Source of the DNA: Anodontia alba
Taxonomy: Eukaryota > Mollusca > Bivalvia > Lucinida > Lucinidae
DNA length: 64,000 bases
Direction: 5' to 3'
NCBI GenBank assembly: GCA_964016985.1
Contig: OZ024831.1
Span: 21,628,609 to 21,692,608, forward strand
The notes under the pieces are model-generated. The model ran no database searches and was not told the origin of the DNA. It saw nothing but the letters and a program-made list of their open reading frames with translations. A program made the position numbers and the translations under genes. Below, one piece after another: positions 23,001 through 35,000 of the stretch; positions within the stretch are counted from its first letter, which is position 1, and each line of letters opens with the position of its first letter.

Positions 23001-26000
23001 CAAGTCAACTGGTCGTCAGTTAAGGATAAAAAGCGAAAAACAGATTTTCAAGATGGCGGCCATAGCGGCCATCTAAGATTTCCGATCGGAACAATTTTAG
23101 CTATTTTTGATTTACAATCCACCCTTGTGCTTCCTACCAAGTCTCAATAATAAGCCTTTCGTACAGGAGAAGCAAAAATAGATTTATCAGATGGCGGCTA
23201 TGGCGGCCATCTTGGATTTTAGATCGGAACAATTTTAGCTATTGTTGATCTACAAGTCAATGCTTCCTACCAAGTTTCAAGTCAATTGGCTTTCCGGTTC
23301 AGAGAAAATAAAAGTAGACTTTCAAGAAGGCGACAATGGCGGATATCTTGGATTTTCTCATCGGAACGAGTTTAGCTAATTTGATCTACAAGTCACCTTG
23401 ATGCTTCCTATCAAGTTTCAAGTCAATTGGCCTTTTAGATCAAAAGAAGCTAAAAATAGATTTTCAAGATTGCCGCCACGGCGGCCATCTTGGATGTCGG
23501 ACTGGAATGATTTTAGCTTTTTTTATCTACAAGTCGCCCCCATGCTTCCTGGCAAGTTTCAAGTCAATTGGCCTTTCGTTCAAAGGAAGAAGCAAATTGT
23601 AGATTTTCAAAATGGCGCTATGGTAGCCATCTTCGATTTCCGATCGGAACGATTTTAGCTATTTTTGATCTACAAGTCACCCGATGCTTCCTACCAAGTC
23701 CATTAGCCTTTCGGTTCATGGGCAAGCAGCAAAAATAGATTTCTCAAAATGGCCGCCATGGCGGCCATCTTCGATTTCCGATCTGCACAATTTTAGCTAT
23801 TTTTTATCTACAACCGGTCCGAAGCTTCCTACCGATTGTAAAGTCAATAGGTCCTTCGGTTAAGGAGAAGAAGGGAAAAACAGAGATTTTAAAGATGGCG
23901 GCCATGGCGGCCAGCTTGGATTTCGGATCGGAAAAGAATTAGCTATTTTGGATGTATAAGTCACCCTGATGCTTCCTACCAAGTTTCAAGTCAATTAGCC
24001 TTTCCTTCAGGAGTAGAAGCAAAAAATAGATTTTCAAGATTGTGGCAATGGCGGCTTTCTTGAATTTAGGAGCAGAACAATTTTAACTATTTTTGATCTA
24101 CAAGTCGCTCGATGCTTCCTACCAAGTTTCAAGTCAATTGGCCTTTCGGTTCAGAGAAGCTAAAAACATATTTTTAAGATGGCGGTCATGGCGGCCATCT
24201 TTGATTTCCGATCGGAACGATTTTAGCTAATTTGATCTACAAGTCACCCGATGCTTCCTATCGAGTTTCAAGTCAATTGGCCCTTCGGTTCAGGAGAAGC
24301 GAAAAATAGATTTTCAAGATGGCCGCCAACTGAAACATTTTTAGCTTTGATCTACAAGTCACCCTGTACTTCCTACCAAGTTTCAAGTCGATTGGCCTTT
24401 TGGCTCAGGAGAAGATAATAGATTTTCAAGATGGCCACTTGGATTTCCGATCGGATTTAGCTCTTTTTAATCTACAAGCCACCCAGATGCTTCCTACCAA
24501 CTCAATTGGCCCAGGGGTGTAGGAGGAGTTGGCTTTTAAATCAGATTGTTGATGTCGAAAGGCGCACGCGGGACGACGGACAGCAGACATTGACCGACCA
24601 CATTGACTTCGTGCTCATGTGAGCTAAAAACAGACGACAAATCAAATTTCGTCTGAACTTTGGCGCCAAAAGAGTTAAGAAACTTACAAAATTACAGGCG
24701 GTGGAGGTATTCGGACACCCAAGCATGTCACAGAGGATAAGGATTTCTTCACTGTTAGCGAAACGGAAGGCGTACAAGTCAGCGACCAGAATGTGTCTTT
24801 CTGTCGAGGAGTTATATTCAAAATGCGACAGCAGATACGTGTCAAGGCTGCACCTGTGAATAAAAGGGAAGCAAGAACATTTTAAAATGTCTACCAAGCA
24901 GGCACGTGCAATTTATACAACAGCTCATCAACGTCGATGCAACGTCATGAGTTATATTCAAAATGCGATAGCAACAATGTGTCCAGGCTGCATCTGTCAT
25001 TAAAACTGAAGCAAGAACATTTTAAAAGTCTACCCAGAGGACACATAGTATTTATATAACGCCGTATCAACGTTGCATCCACGTCGATGCGACGTTATTA
25101 CGTTGCTGCGACGTTGCTGTAACGTTGTCTCAACGTTGCTTACCCGCTGGGTATGGGACTGAACACTTCGTAGATTTTTTATTCACTTTGCTGTTTCCGT
25201 TTCTGCATAGTAAGCCCTTTCTGAAAACTGATCTACTCTTTGGGGAGACTTCTTTCAGAGAGCAAATTCCAAGAGGGCACATGGCGTTTATACAACGCCG
25301 TGTGTACGTCGGTGCAACGTCATGATGTTATACGTCCTATTTACGTCGAACGTTGCATCGGTATCAATACGACGCTGTATAAACGCCATGTGTCCGTTAG
25401 GATCTTTTCTTTGAATTGATTCAGAATAGTTTTCACAGAGCTGACTCCGCTCCACTGAAAATGTATCAGCTCGGCTGAATTGTGGCGAGAAGTAAAGAGC
25501 CTGAAAATATTGTGCCGAAGTTCATCTGTGCGAATAATTATTGTTTTCCTTTAGGGGGAGTGGACAAACTTTTAAGGAAGGAGATTCGCACAGTCCGATC
25601 AGAATCTTCCCTGGGCGCATTTTAGATAGTCAAGGCTGCAAACTTTCTTCAATGCTGCAAACTTTCTTCAATGAATACAGGTCTGATTTTGGTATTCATT
25701 GAGCGCACCGGTCAGAAGATACATGTCCTCACGTTGCCGCTCAAATACTTAAACATGCCGGAGGTCTGCTGATACAGTCGACTCTTGTTATCTCGACTTC
25801 CCTTATCTCGAATAACCTCTTATCTCGAAGTAAAAGCGGATCCCTGTTTTTAACATGGAAATCTACCAACAGGTAAAAATATTGTGGAAAAGAGGAGAAA
25901 TTGCTCCTAAGGAGCAATTTCTCCTCTTTTCAACAATATTTTTCAAGATATCTCTAACTTCAGGAGTCAAATTACATATTCATTTGTGAAGTGTGGTTGT

Positions 26001-29000
26001 TTTAATTTTTCCTCAATTCTGCAAATATGTCGAAGTACGGATATCTCGAATTATTTCTGTTCCTTTGGACTTCGAGATAATGAGAATCGGCTGTATTTAC
26101 AAACATGACAAAGGTCAACCAGCTTAGGGTGATACTGTTATTTTAAGAGGAACTAATACTCATTCAAGAAAGACAATTGTCTGAATTGATCGTGTTCCCT
26201 TCTGAAAAGGGTTCTACTCTAAAAAGAACTAGTAACGCCACATGGGAGCATTCTATTTTCTTTAGGGTAGATTCCCTTTAGAAAGGGCTGCAGAAAAGTA
26301 ACCAGGAAGCCAATGCCTATTTTCTGGGAAAAAATAAAAACATTTCATGAAATATTTTCAAAACGTCATCTGCTGACTTTTTCACCCAGTGCCTATTTGA
26401 ATGAAACCGTGTAGATGCTAATCACACTGCAATGTTTTATTACGGCCACTTTCGTTTCATTTTCAAACTCGTCTGTCCGAATATTTAGGGTCGGTAAATT
26501 TGGTTTGAACCTTCTATAATATGTATACTTACGGAAGCCCTATAGGGACTTCAAGCATAATGACACCGCACTTCCATTTTTAAAACCCTTACTGTTAACT
26601 TCATGACTTCCAATTTCAAGACTTCACTTCTAACTCCATGAATTTCTACTTCCAACCTTAGCACTATATACTGACGTCTTACTTGTAACTATTTACTTTT
26701 TACAACCTGGGCCCAGTTGTTCAAAGCGTCGTTAGCTTAACGAGCTTCTTAAGGGTCATTTCGTCAATTTTTTTAGCAGATTCAATACACAATATTCAGA
26801 TAATTTTTGCTGAAAAAAAAGCTACCCACATTTTTTCAGCAAATCATTTTAGCATATTTGCGTATCACTCGATTAAAATTTTAATGAATCGTTAACTAAC
26901 GACATCGTTAGTTTTGAACAACTGGGTCCTGATTCTTACAAGACCTCTTCTTTTCAACTTTTAATTTACTTCTCACTTCCAATTCCCAAAATAATTATTC
27001 TAATGTCTAACTTTCAACTTCCTTTTGTACAACTAACTTTCCACTTTTAACAGGAAGTCGTGAGGTTAAAAGTAGGAAGTCTTGAGGTTAAAAGTAAAAC
27101 GTTAGATGGTGGCATTAAGAAATCGTAAATCATATGCAGAAGGCTGGAAGTTAGATATTAGATGCTTAAAGTGGGCAGTTTTAAGAAGTTGACTAGATGT
27201 TGGAAAAGGATGTCAGAAGCAGGATGTCGAAAAAAAAAAGTAGAAAATAAGTAGTCAGAAATTAGAAGTAAGAACTCGGAAGTAAGAAGACTTCTAGACT
27301 TCTCAAACCCAACTTCTTGCTTCCTACTGAAAGACACCGGCTTCTAAAGCCGGTGGCTTTCAGTAGGAAGGAAGAAGTTGGGTTTGAGAAGTCTTGAAAT
27401 TGGAAGTCATGAAGTTAAAAATCCCTTCCGGCCTTCTATTAACATTTTCAGCCTTGCAGACCGAAACAGTCTTCCTTTCGAACAGTGTACATCCTGATGA
27501 GACCGCTCAAAATGAGCCATCTCATTAGGATCTACACTGTTCGCCAATTCTGTTTTGAATTTTGTCTGAGAACCTTTTTTGGGACAATGGTTCTGACCAG
27601 ATTCAAAGATGGAATAGTCTACTTCAAAAACTCGGGGATGAAAGAGATAATCTATGTTAACCCATTTATGCCGAGTGGACCCTTCTACCTTAGGACTTTA
27701 GACAAGTCCGTTTCCTATGTGAGGGCTGTCTGGTTAGTTTTTATTATTATAATGTTTTGTAGGAATTTCTGAAATTAATGCAAACACAGTGAACCCTGAT
27801 CAGACGCCACGTTCTGTGGCGTCTGATCTGGGTCTACATTGTCAATGTCCCTTTTATGAGAAGCTAGACATAAAAACGTTAATAGTAGGATTTATCACAC
27901 TTACCCATTATAAACGAGATTTATTACTTCGTCACCGACTCCAGAAGTGGCCGTGCAGTTGACTGGCAAAATAGCGTATCCCTCTGGTAAAGAAATAATA
28001 TTACTGCAGCAATGAAGTGTGCCTTATGCTTAATTGAAACCAAATAGAGTCATAGACAAAAAGTATTGAAATTGCCACAAAAATCGGTCGTTGAAAAACA
28101 ACCCAACTATCACTTTTCAAGTTGAGAGAGAGAGAGAGAAGAGAGAGAAGAGAGAGAGAGGGAAAGAGACAGACACAGATTTTATTTGTGTTGAGGTTTT
28201 ACGGCCCAGTCAACCCAATGGGGTCATGTCGAGCGCGGTCAGTTTACCTAACCACACGTTTACTGGGCAGGCGGGGGTTGAACCCGCGACCTCCTGGTCT
28301 CCAGTCGGACGGCGCATCCAACTGAGCCACCGAGGAACAGACAGACAGGTAGACAGAGATATAGACCTTGGTAGGCCTTGGTAGTACAGAGCAGGGCTGT
28401 AGACACCATTCATTGTCCTTTGTGGGTCGATTGTTTACAATGGGCCTAACTGTACAAACACCAACATTTCCTTAATGTTATTGTTTATTTGATAATCATT
28501 GATCAATGAAATCAAACCGCGCGTTTATACGAAATCCAGGTACCGATTATTTAAAGCCACGTTATTCTTGTCGCTGCACCAACATCAATGACGTCATAGT
28601 GTCATGTAAAGACGTTTATCTGTAAAACTGGACAAGGGCATTGGCAAACATATGGGCATATTTCTTGACATTATATACAAAACTTAATATATTCTCTAGT
28701 TTGCTATCATAGTGGCACCAGATGTTTGTAAAAGAATTACTCTTCTACCGTATTTCAGCCAAATAGCCATATGCACTATGTGCTTATAAATAGCGATTAG
28801 CGAATAAATTAACGAAACCGAAGAAAATCTCAGTCTTTTGAAGAAATAAGATTACAACAGCAACGGACAAATCTTAAATACTCCAGTAAAACGCATCAAG
28901 CTTTTTTGGGGGTAAAAAGTAATCCACACCTCGACCCTACTGTATCAAAACGGACCTTTTCCTCCGAAAAGGAGCTATCATGACTGAAAAGAATTTTATA

Positions 29001-32000
29001 CGTATGATATTACTTTTTTATTTGTTTGTGTTGGGGTCATGTCGAGCGCGGTCAGTTTACCTAACCACACGTTTACTGGGCAGGCTTAGTCCTCTAAGCG
29101 GTTAACCAGAATTGTGCACATTCTTTCGCCAGAAACTGGCAACTGCCCTTCTTGAATCAGCGGAAGGAAGAGAATGACCGTAGAAAATATTTCATGATCA
29201 ATCTCAAAGAAAGAATGTTGCCGACTCGGCGGGGGTTGAACCCGCGACCTCCTGGTCTCCAGTCGGACGGCGCATCCAACTGAGCCACCGCTGGCCATAT
29301 TACTTTTTTACATATGACGTTTGAAAAAAATTTTAAAAACACCGAAACGCTTTGAAATTGCTTTGTCTTGTCGCGGTTAATTTGTTAAAATCTGTTTATA
29401 CCAAGTCACCAAATCAGCAAAATGTTGAGGAAAAATGTCAGTGGCACATGCCTGGTTTTCTGTTCTTAGATTAAATTTAAATTAATATAAATTTGTATAA
29501 TTTTTATGTGTGGCTTGGTTTAACTTTATCGTAAATCCCAATCGATTCTAGAGGCCTATAGAATTTCAGGCTACCGCCCCCATTGGCACTCCCAATACTT
29601 TGATTGAAATGGTTGCGATGAATGGTTAAAAGCTACACACAAGAGTCATTATGGATAATTAATCAATCAGATTTTAACGTAGCCGGGCAACAGAGTCACA
29701 TAGGGGCTACGCGAAATAAATCTGGTTTAGTTTTCTGGACTATTGGGATGGCTTGAAACAGGCCTAGTTATAATTCATAACTAAGTCACCTCGCCCAGAC
29801 ACTGTGCGTGTGAATAGTTTCAGAATTTAGACTATCAGCCGAAAAGGTTGAGCTTTCAATCTCGTACCTAATGCGTGTCAATTTCGACTGCACAATGCGT
29901 TTCGGTATTCAGCTATAGTCGTGAATAAGATTCGAGGAATTCTGTCCATGAGACAATGTTATTGTAGGGGTTTGGCGTCGTCTAAATCTTCTCGATAGCT
30001 TCGTACCAGGTTTCTTCGTAGTTCTTGGACATTGGGCCACTAATGTAGCTACCTCTTGTGCTATACGTGGTGTAAGAAGCAGACGGGCAGGTCAACGTTG
30101 ATTGTTTCATCTGGTCGATCTTTTCTGTTCGCCTTGATGATGTGGGTGTCGAACCTCGAGAACTTGCAACCATGTACCTCTTGCAAGTCATATTTTTCAT
30201 GAAGTGGGTATGGCTCCTTGATCTGGCTGTAGTACTACCTGGTCGGCGGTTCGAAAAAGTCTCTGGTCGGTGAAGCGGTCCTTGATTTCTTCTTCAGCGG
30301 GGCATCTGGAGATGAAGTCGGTGCTGGTCTGTAGATAGTTGGTGATGCGGTGATGGTAGTTGTAGTCTTGTAGCGTGGTAGTGTGATAGTCTCTGGTTGT
30401 TGTTGTAGTGTCTGCGTCGGTGGTGGTGGCGTCTTCCTCTCCAGATACGGCGGTGATCGGCGAGCTGGCGTCTGTCTTGAAGCAGTCGGTTGTCTAGCTT
30501 GAGCGGGCTGGCGAGGGCACTCGCCAGCTGGGGGTGTAGGCCGCCTCCTACTTTCGGCCCCCTTCTTGTCGTAGCGTTGGTGAGTTGTCTTGCGGAAAGT
30601 CACCTCAACCTTGACATGATCTTTCCCGTCCGCCATTCTCCATAATGGGGACTCGTCGAATTTGTACCGTCTCAAGGCGGTGAAAAGTACTGCAGGCAGC
30701 AAATACATTACGAAAACAAGCCTATTCAAATATATAGAAAATTTCAACTACAAAAACAAAATTTTCTGATAAAAAAACTGATATTTTTCATATTTCTGCT
30801 GAAAACATAGATTGTGGGTACTCGTTAGAACTGCCTCGGCGAGTTGGTTCTAACGAGTACCAACAATCTATGCTTTCGAGTAAAAATAAGAAAAATAACG
30901 CATACCATGTAAACCCCAGTTTTACTATATGAAAGAGGTTGAAGGGGGTCAAAATTATATAGGTTTGTTTTCATGATAAGTCATGGTTGGTTGGTTAGTT
31001 GGCTCTTCAGTCGATGTTGACACTTCGAAGGTCGAATGATGTCACTATGGATACAAAGCTAACGCCAAATTTATAACGGTTTTCTCGCGTGTGCCATAAC
31101 TGGCACTATGCCATAACTGGTAGGACACGAGTTGGCAAATGTTTTGGGGAAATACCTGTTCACTTTTCTCTTTTTCGTACTATCCTGTTTGCGTTGAGTT
31201 TTGAAGTGGCGGAATCATAGGGATCGAGTGGGGTTCATTCGAAAAGGTAAAAATAAAAGGCCAGGGAGAGCCACAGTCACACGTCGCAGCCAAATCCTGA
31301 CACCAAGTGGAAGAGGAATGAGACACAAACTGACACGCGCAAAACAAACACATGAAAAGCACACAGACCAGCTCTCTTCTCTCTTCCCCAAGTGGTGATC
31401 GCAATGCTAAAAGGACTGAAAAACACAAGGACAAAACGCAAGGCAAGACTTAATATAAATCGCCTCTAAAATTAACCACTAAGCTACAGAGAGCAAGAGC
31501 AACAGCGGAAACGGTCGGTTGTATAAACTACCGGGCGAGGGTGGGGGCGATGGGGGATGGGGTTGGCGTTTTACAGTCGACTACCTTCACCTTGAGTACC
31601 GATGCTACTCTTAAAACAAATACATAAAATTTGGTTCGCGTAATGGCTCCTAGCTCAGACGGTGCATCATAAAGATAACAAAATTCAAATAAATCAGTGA
31701 CTGCTCCAACTGCAAACCAGAGTTAAAGAAAACCAGTAGTTGAACCACGGCGGGCCAAGCCAAAGACATACCAAGCCCCAACCCACTTGTTAAAGCTTCA
31801 CGAGGAGGCCGTCATTGAGTCTGAGCCCCGAACCGCTGTCGTGCCGAATCCCGATTGAGTTATTTCTTTTTCATAGTAATAATTTGAAAACTGTTTAAAT
31901 GAGCTTGGCTAATACCGTTTATGCAGGCGTCACTCTGTCCCGAAATTAACACCAGATAAACACGTGATAAAGGAAATGTCCGAATTCGGCTGTAAAAACA

Positions 32001-35000
32001 TCGGGCCATTCGTGAGGGCTTCTTAAACCATCGTATGACCACCGGAGGAGTTTCTCAGGCTCCTACAGCAACTTGGTAAACGGTCAAAATCGTTTGCATG
32101 CCAAACCTTGCCCAAAGACTTTGCGAAGGTTTATTTTTGGGTTGAATTCGTGTGTCCATTTTGCCCTTTGTAAGGCCATCGTGAGAACATCTTGTCAAAT
32201 CGTACCATCTTTGTCTTTACTTTGTGCGATCATCGGTGCCATCGGACATTTTTCGGCTCACGAAGAAAATACGAAGGAAACAAGTAGCTGCCCGATTATC
32301 TTAGGAAGGCAAAACGACTCCCAATGCCATCGTATTATAGTACGATGACAAAGATGGGATCACAGCGCCGGCGCAGACAGCCGAATTTGAGTAGCTCAGT
32401 CGTTTTCCATGTGTAATTGTACCATGGACATAAGTTTTTGTACCATCGGGAGATCACGTGACGCAATCGTGACCTAGTTGGGACGCATCGTACTATCAAT
32501 AAGATGTCGTCGTCGTGTAGCCATCGTTTGGCCTTCGTGTGGCCTTCTTGTGTACTACTGCGGGTAAAGTACTTAATTATAAAATTCACTTCGTGTTGTC
32601 TTCGTGTGCGGTTCGGTGCCATCGTATGACCTTCTGTAGGCATCGTTACTTGGTTCAGCTGTTGTTTGGCTGATGACCACTTCCGGGGCCATCTTCGCGC
32701 GAAATTCAAAATTCCAAATCCGTGAGTCCATTTGGTGTCGTGCGACGCCTGCATTACAAAATTGAATCCCAGTTCGACCCTAGTTTGTTTTTGGCGGACC
32801 GGTTTCCTGCTCTTTTCAGTAACCTAACCATACTTTTCATGGGCATCTTTAGACCTTATAATATCAGAAGCGGTTAACCCTTAAAGCGCCAATCACAATT
32901 GGAGCAGACGACAATTTTTCATATATTTTTTTTTATTTTTCAGAGGAAACAAGTCTTGACATTTCATGTGAATCATCTGCTTAGCAGATGATTCACATGA
33001 AATGTCAAGACTTGTTTTCTCTGAAAAAAAATTTAGAATGTCGTCTGCTACAAATTTTGCTTGGCGCTTCAAAGAATCACTGCCAACAACCCGCCCAGCT
33101 TGAATCTGAGGGAGACAGAAATTGTTATCGGGCTGGGGAATCGAACGGGAGACCACCTGCTTCGCAGACCAACGCGCATCCAACAGACCCGCGGCGGCTT
33201 AATGCAACTTCATTCGTCTTCCTATGATATATGTTTGTTTGTGTTGAGGTTTTTACGGCCCAGTCAACCCAATGGGGTCATGCCGAGCGCGGTCAGTTTA
33301 CCTAACCACACGTTTACTGGGCAGGCTTAGTCCTCTAAGCGGTTAACCAGTATTGTGCACATTCTTTCGCCAGAAACTGACAACTGCCCTTCTTGAATCA
33401 ACGGAAGGGAGAGAATGACCGTAGAAAATATTTCATGATCAATCTCCACGAAAGAATGTTGCCGACCTCGGCGGGGGTTGAACCCGCGACCTCCTCGTCT
33501 CCAGTCGGACGGTTGATATGTAACAGTTACCTCAGAAAAGCCCATGAAACACGATGCAGATGATCAAAATGATCAGAAAACGATACAATCGAATTCCACA
33601 GTCTCCACAAGAACCGGGTTAAATGGTAAACTAGTTCCGGTGGTGATGATAGACGGTTAAAGTTTGGGATGTTAAGTCAAGTATTATTGTAATAAACATA
33701 CTAGATTGCGCACTCTATGACGCGCTATCGCACATTCCCGCGCTCTTTGCTAATGTTGCTAATATCATGACGGACGGACGAACTTGCTCTCCCACACCTT
33801 TACCATGAGGGGAGATCATGAAGAAAGTTTGGTTACAGTCCACCCAGTGGTTTGGGAGAAGATAGTGTGACGGACAAAGGGACGGACGCCGGACGGACGG
33901 AAAAATAAGGTTGCTCTCGCATATCCTTATTATGAGGGAAAGTGATGTAGCAAGCTTGTTGCATTCCGCCCAGTGGTTTAAGAGGAGACAGTGTGACAGA
34001 CAAATGAACGGACGACTGATGCAGGGACGGACGGACGCGCAGAAAAATGTTGCTCTCGCACACCCTTACCATGAGGGGAAGTGTTGCAGCAAGTTTGGTA
34101 AGATTCCGGCCAGTGGTTTAGGAGGAGATAGTGTGACGTACAGACGAACGGACAGACGGACGGACGGATGGAGGTGTTAACAATATCCCCATCACTTTTT
34201 TTAAAAAACAAGCTTGGGGATAAAAACGGTCTGCCTCAAAGATATTTTTACGCCATTAGACAAACGTTTTCCAGTTTCTGTGTAAGAAATTAAATAGACA
34301 TGCTACATTCTCTGACGGTTTTATTACTTGTCTTTCCGTTGTGGTGTATATTGTCAGTAGCGTTGCCAGAACGGAATTATGTTTACTCATACTCAAAAAC
34401 TTAAAAACTTCTCCCTAGTATCGCTTCCGAAATAAGGACTTATCTTAAATAGGAACTTCTCTTAAAGGAAAGAATTTTCTCCCAACGGGAGAAAATTCTT
34501 TCCTTTAAGAGTAGTCCCTGTTTTGGAAGTGATAAATTCTTTCCTTTAATAGCACCCCCTATGGTGAAGAAGCAAACTGTTTTATGTTAGTAGATATCTT
34601 TTCGTCGCAAATATTGTTGTATGTTGTTACGCTCGTTATGTACGCACATGAGTAATGTGAGTAATGAGGTCTACGCCTATGATTATATTCCTTGTTTGTT
34701 TGTGTTTGTGTTGAGGTTTTACGGCCCAGTCAACCCAATGGGGTCATGTCGAGCGCGGTCAGTTTACCTAACCACACGTTTACTGGGCAGGCTTAGTCCT
34801 CTAAGCGGTTAACCAGTATTGTGCACATTCTTTCGCCAGAAACTGACAACTGCCCTTCTTGAATCAGCGGAAGGGTGTATTCATTTATTAACTGCTTCGC
34901 TTGCCAAGAGATAGTTCTGGTGTATATTATATTCTTTGTGTATTCATTTATTAACTGCTTCGCTTGCCAAGAGATAGTTCTGGTGTATATTATATTCCTT

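Noticed and set aside
31180..31446. 88-codon minus ORF with many cysteines
   Set aside because: Overlaps a 65-codon ORF on the other strand, no motif, no splice context linking it to the ZP gene.
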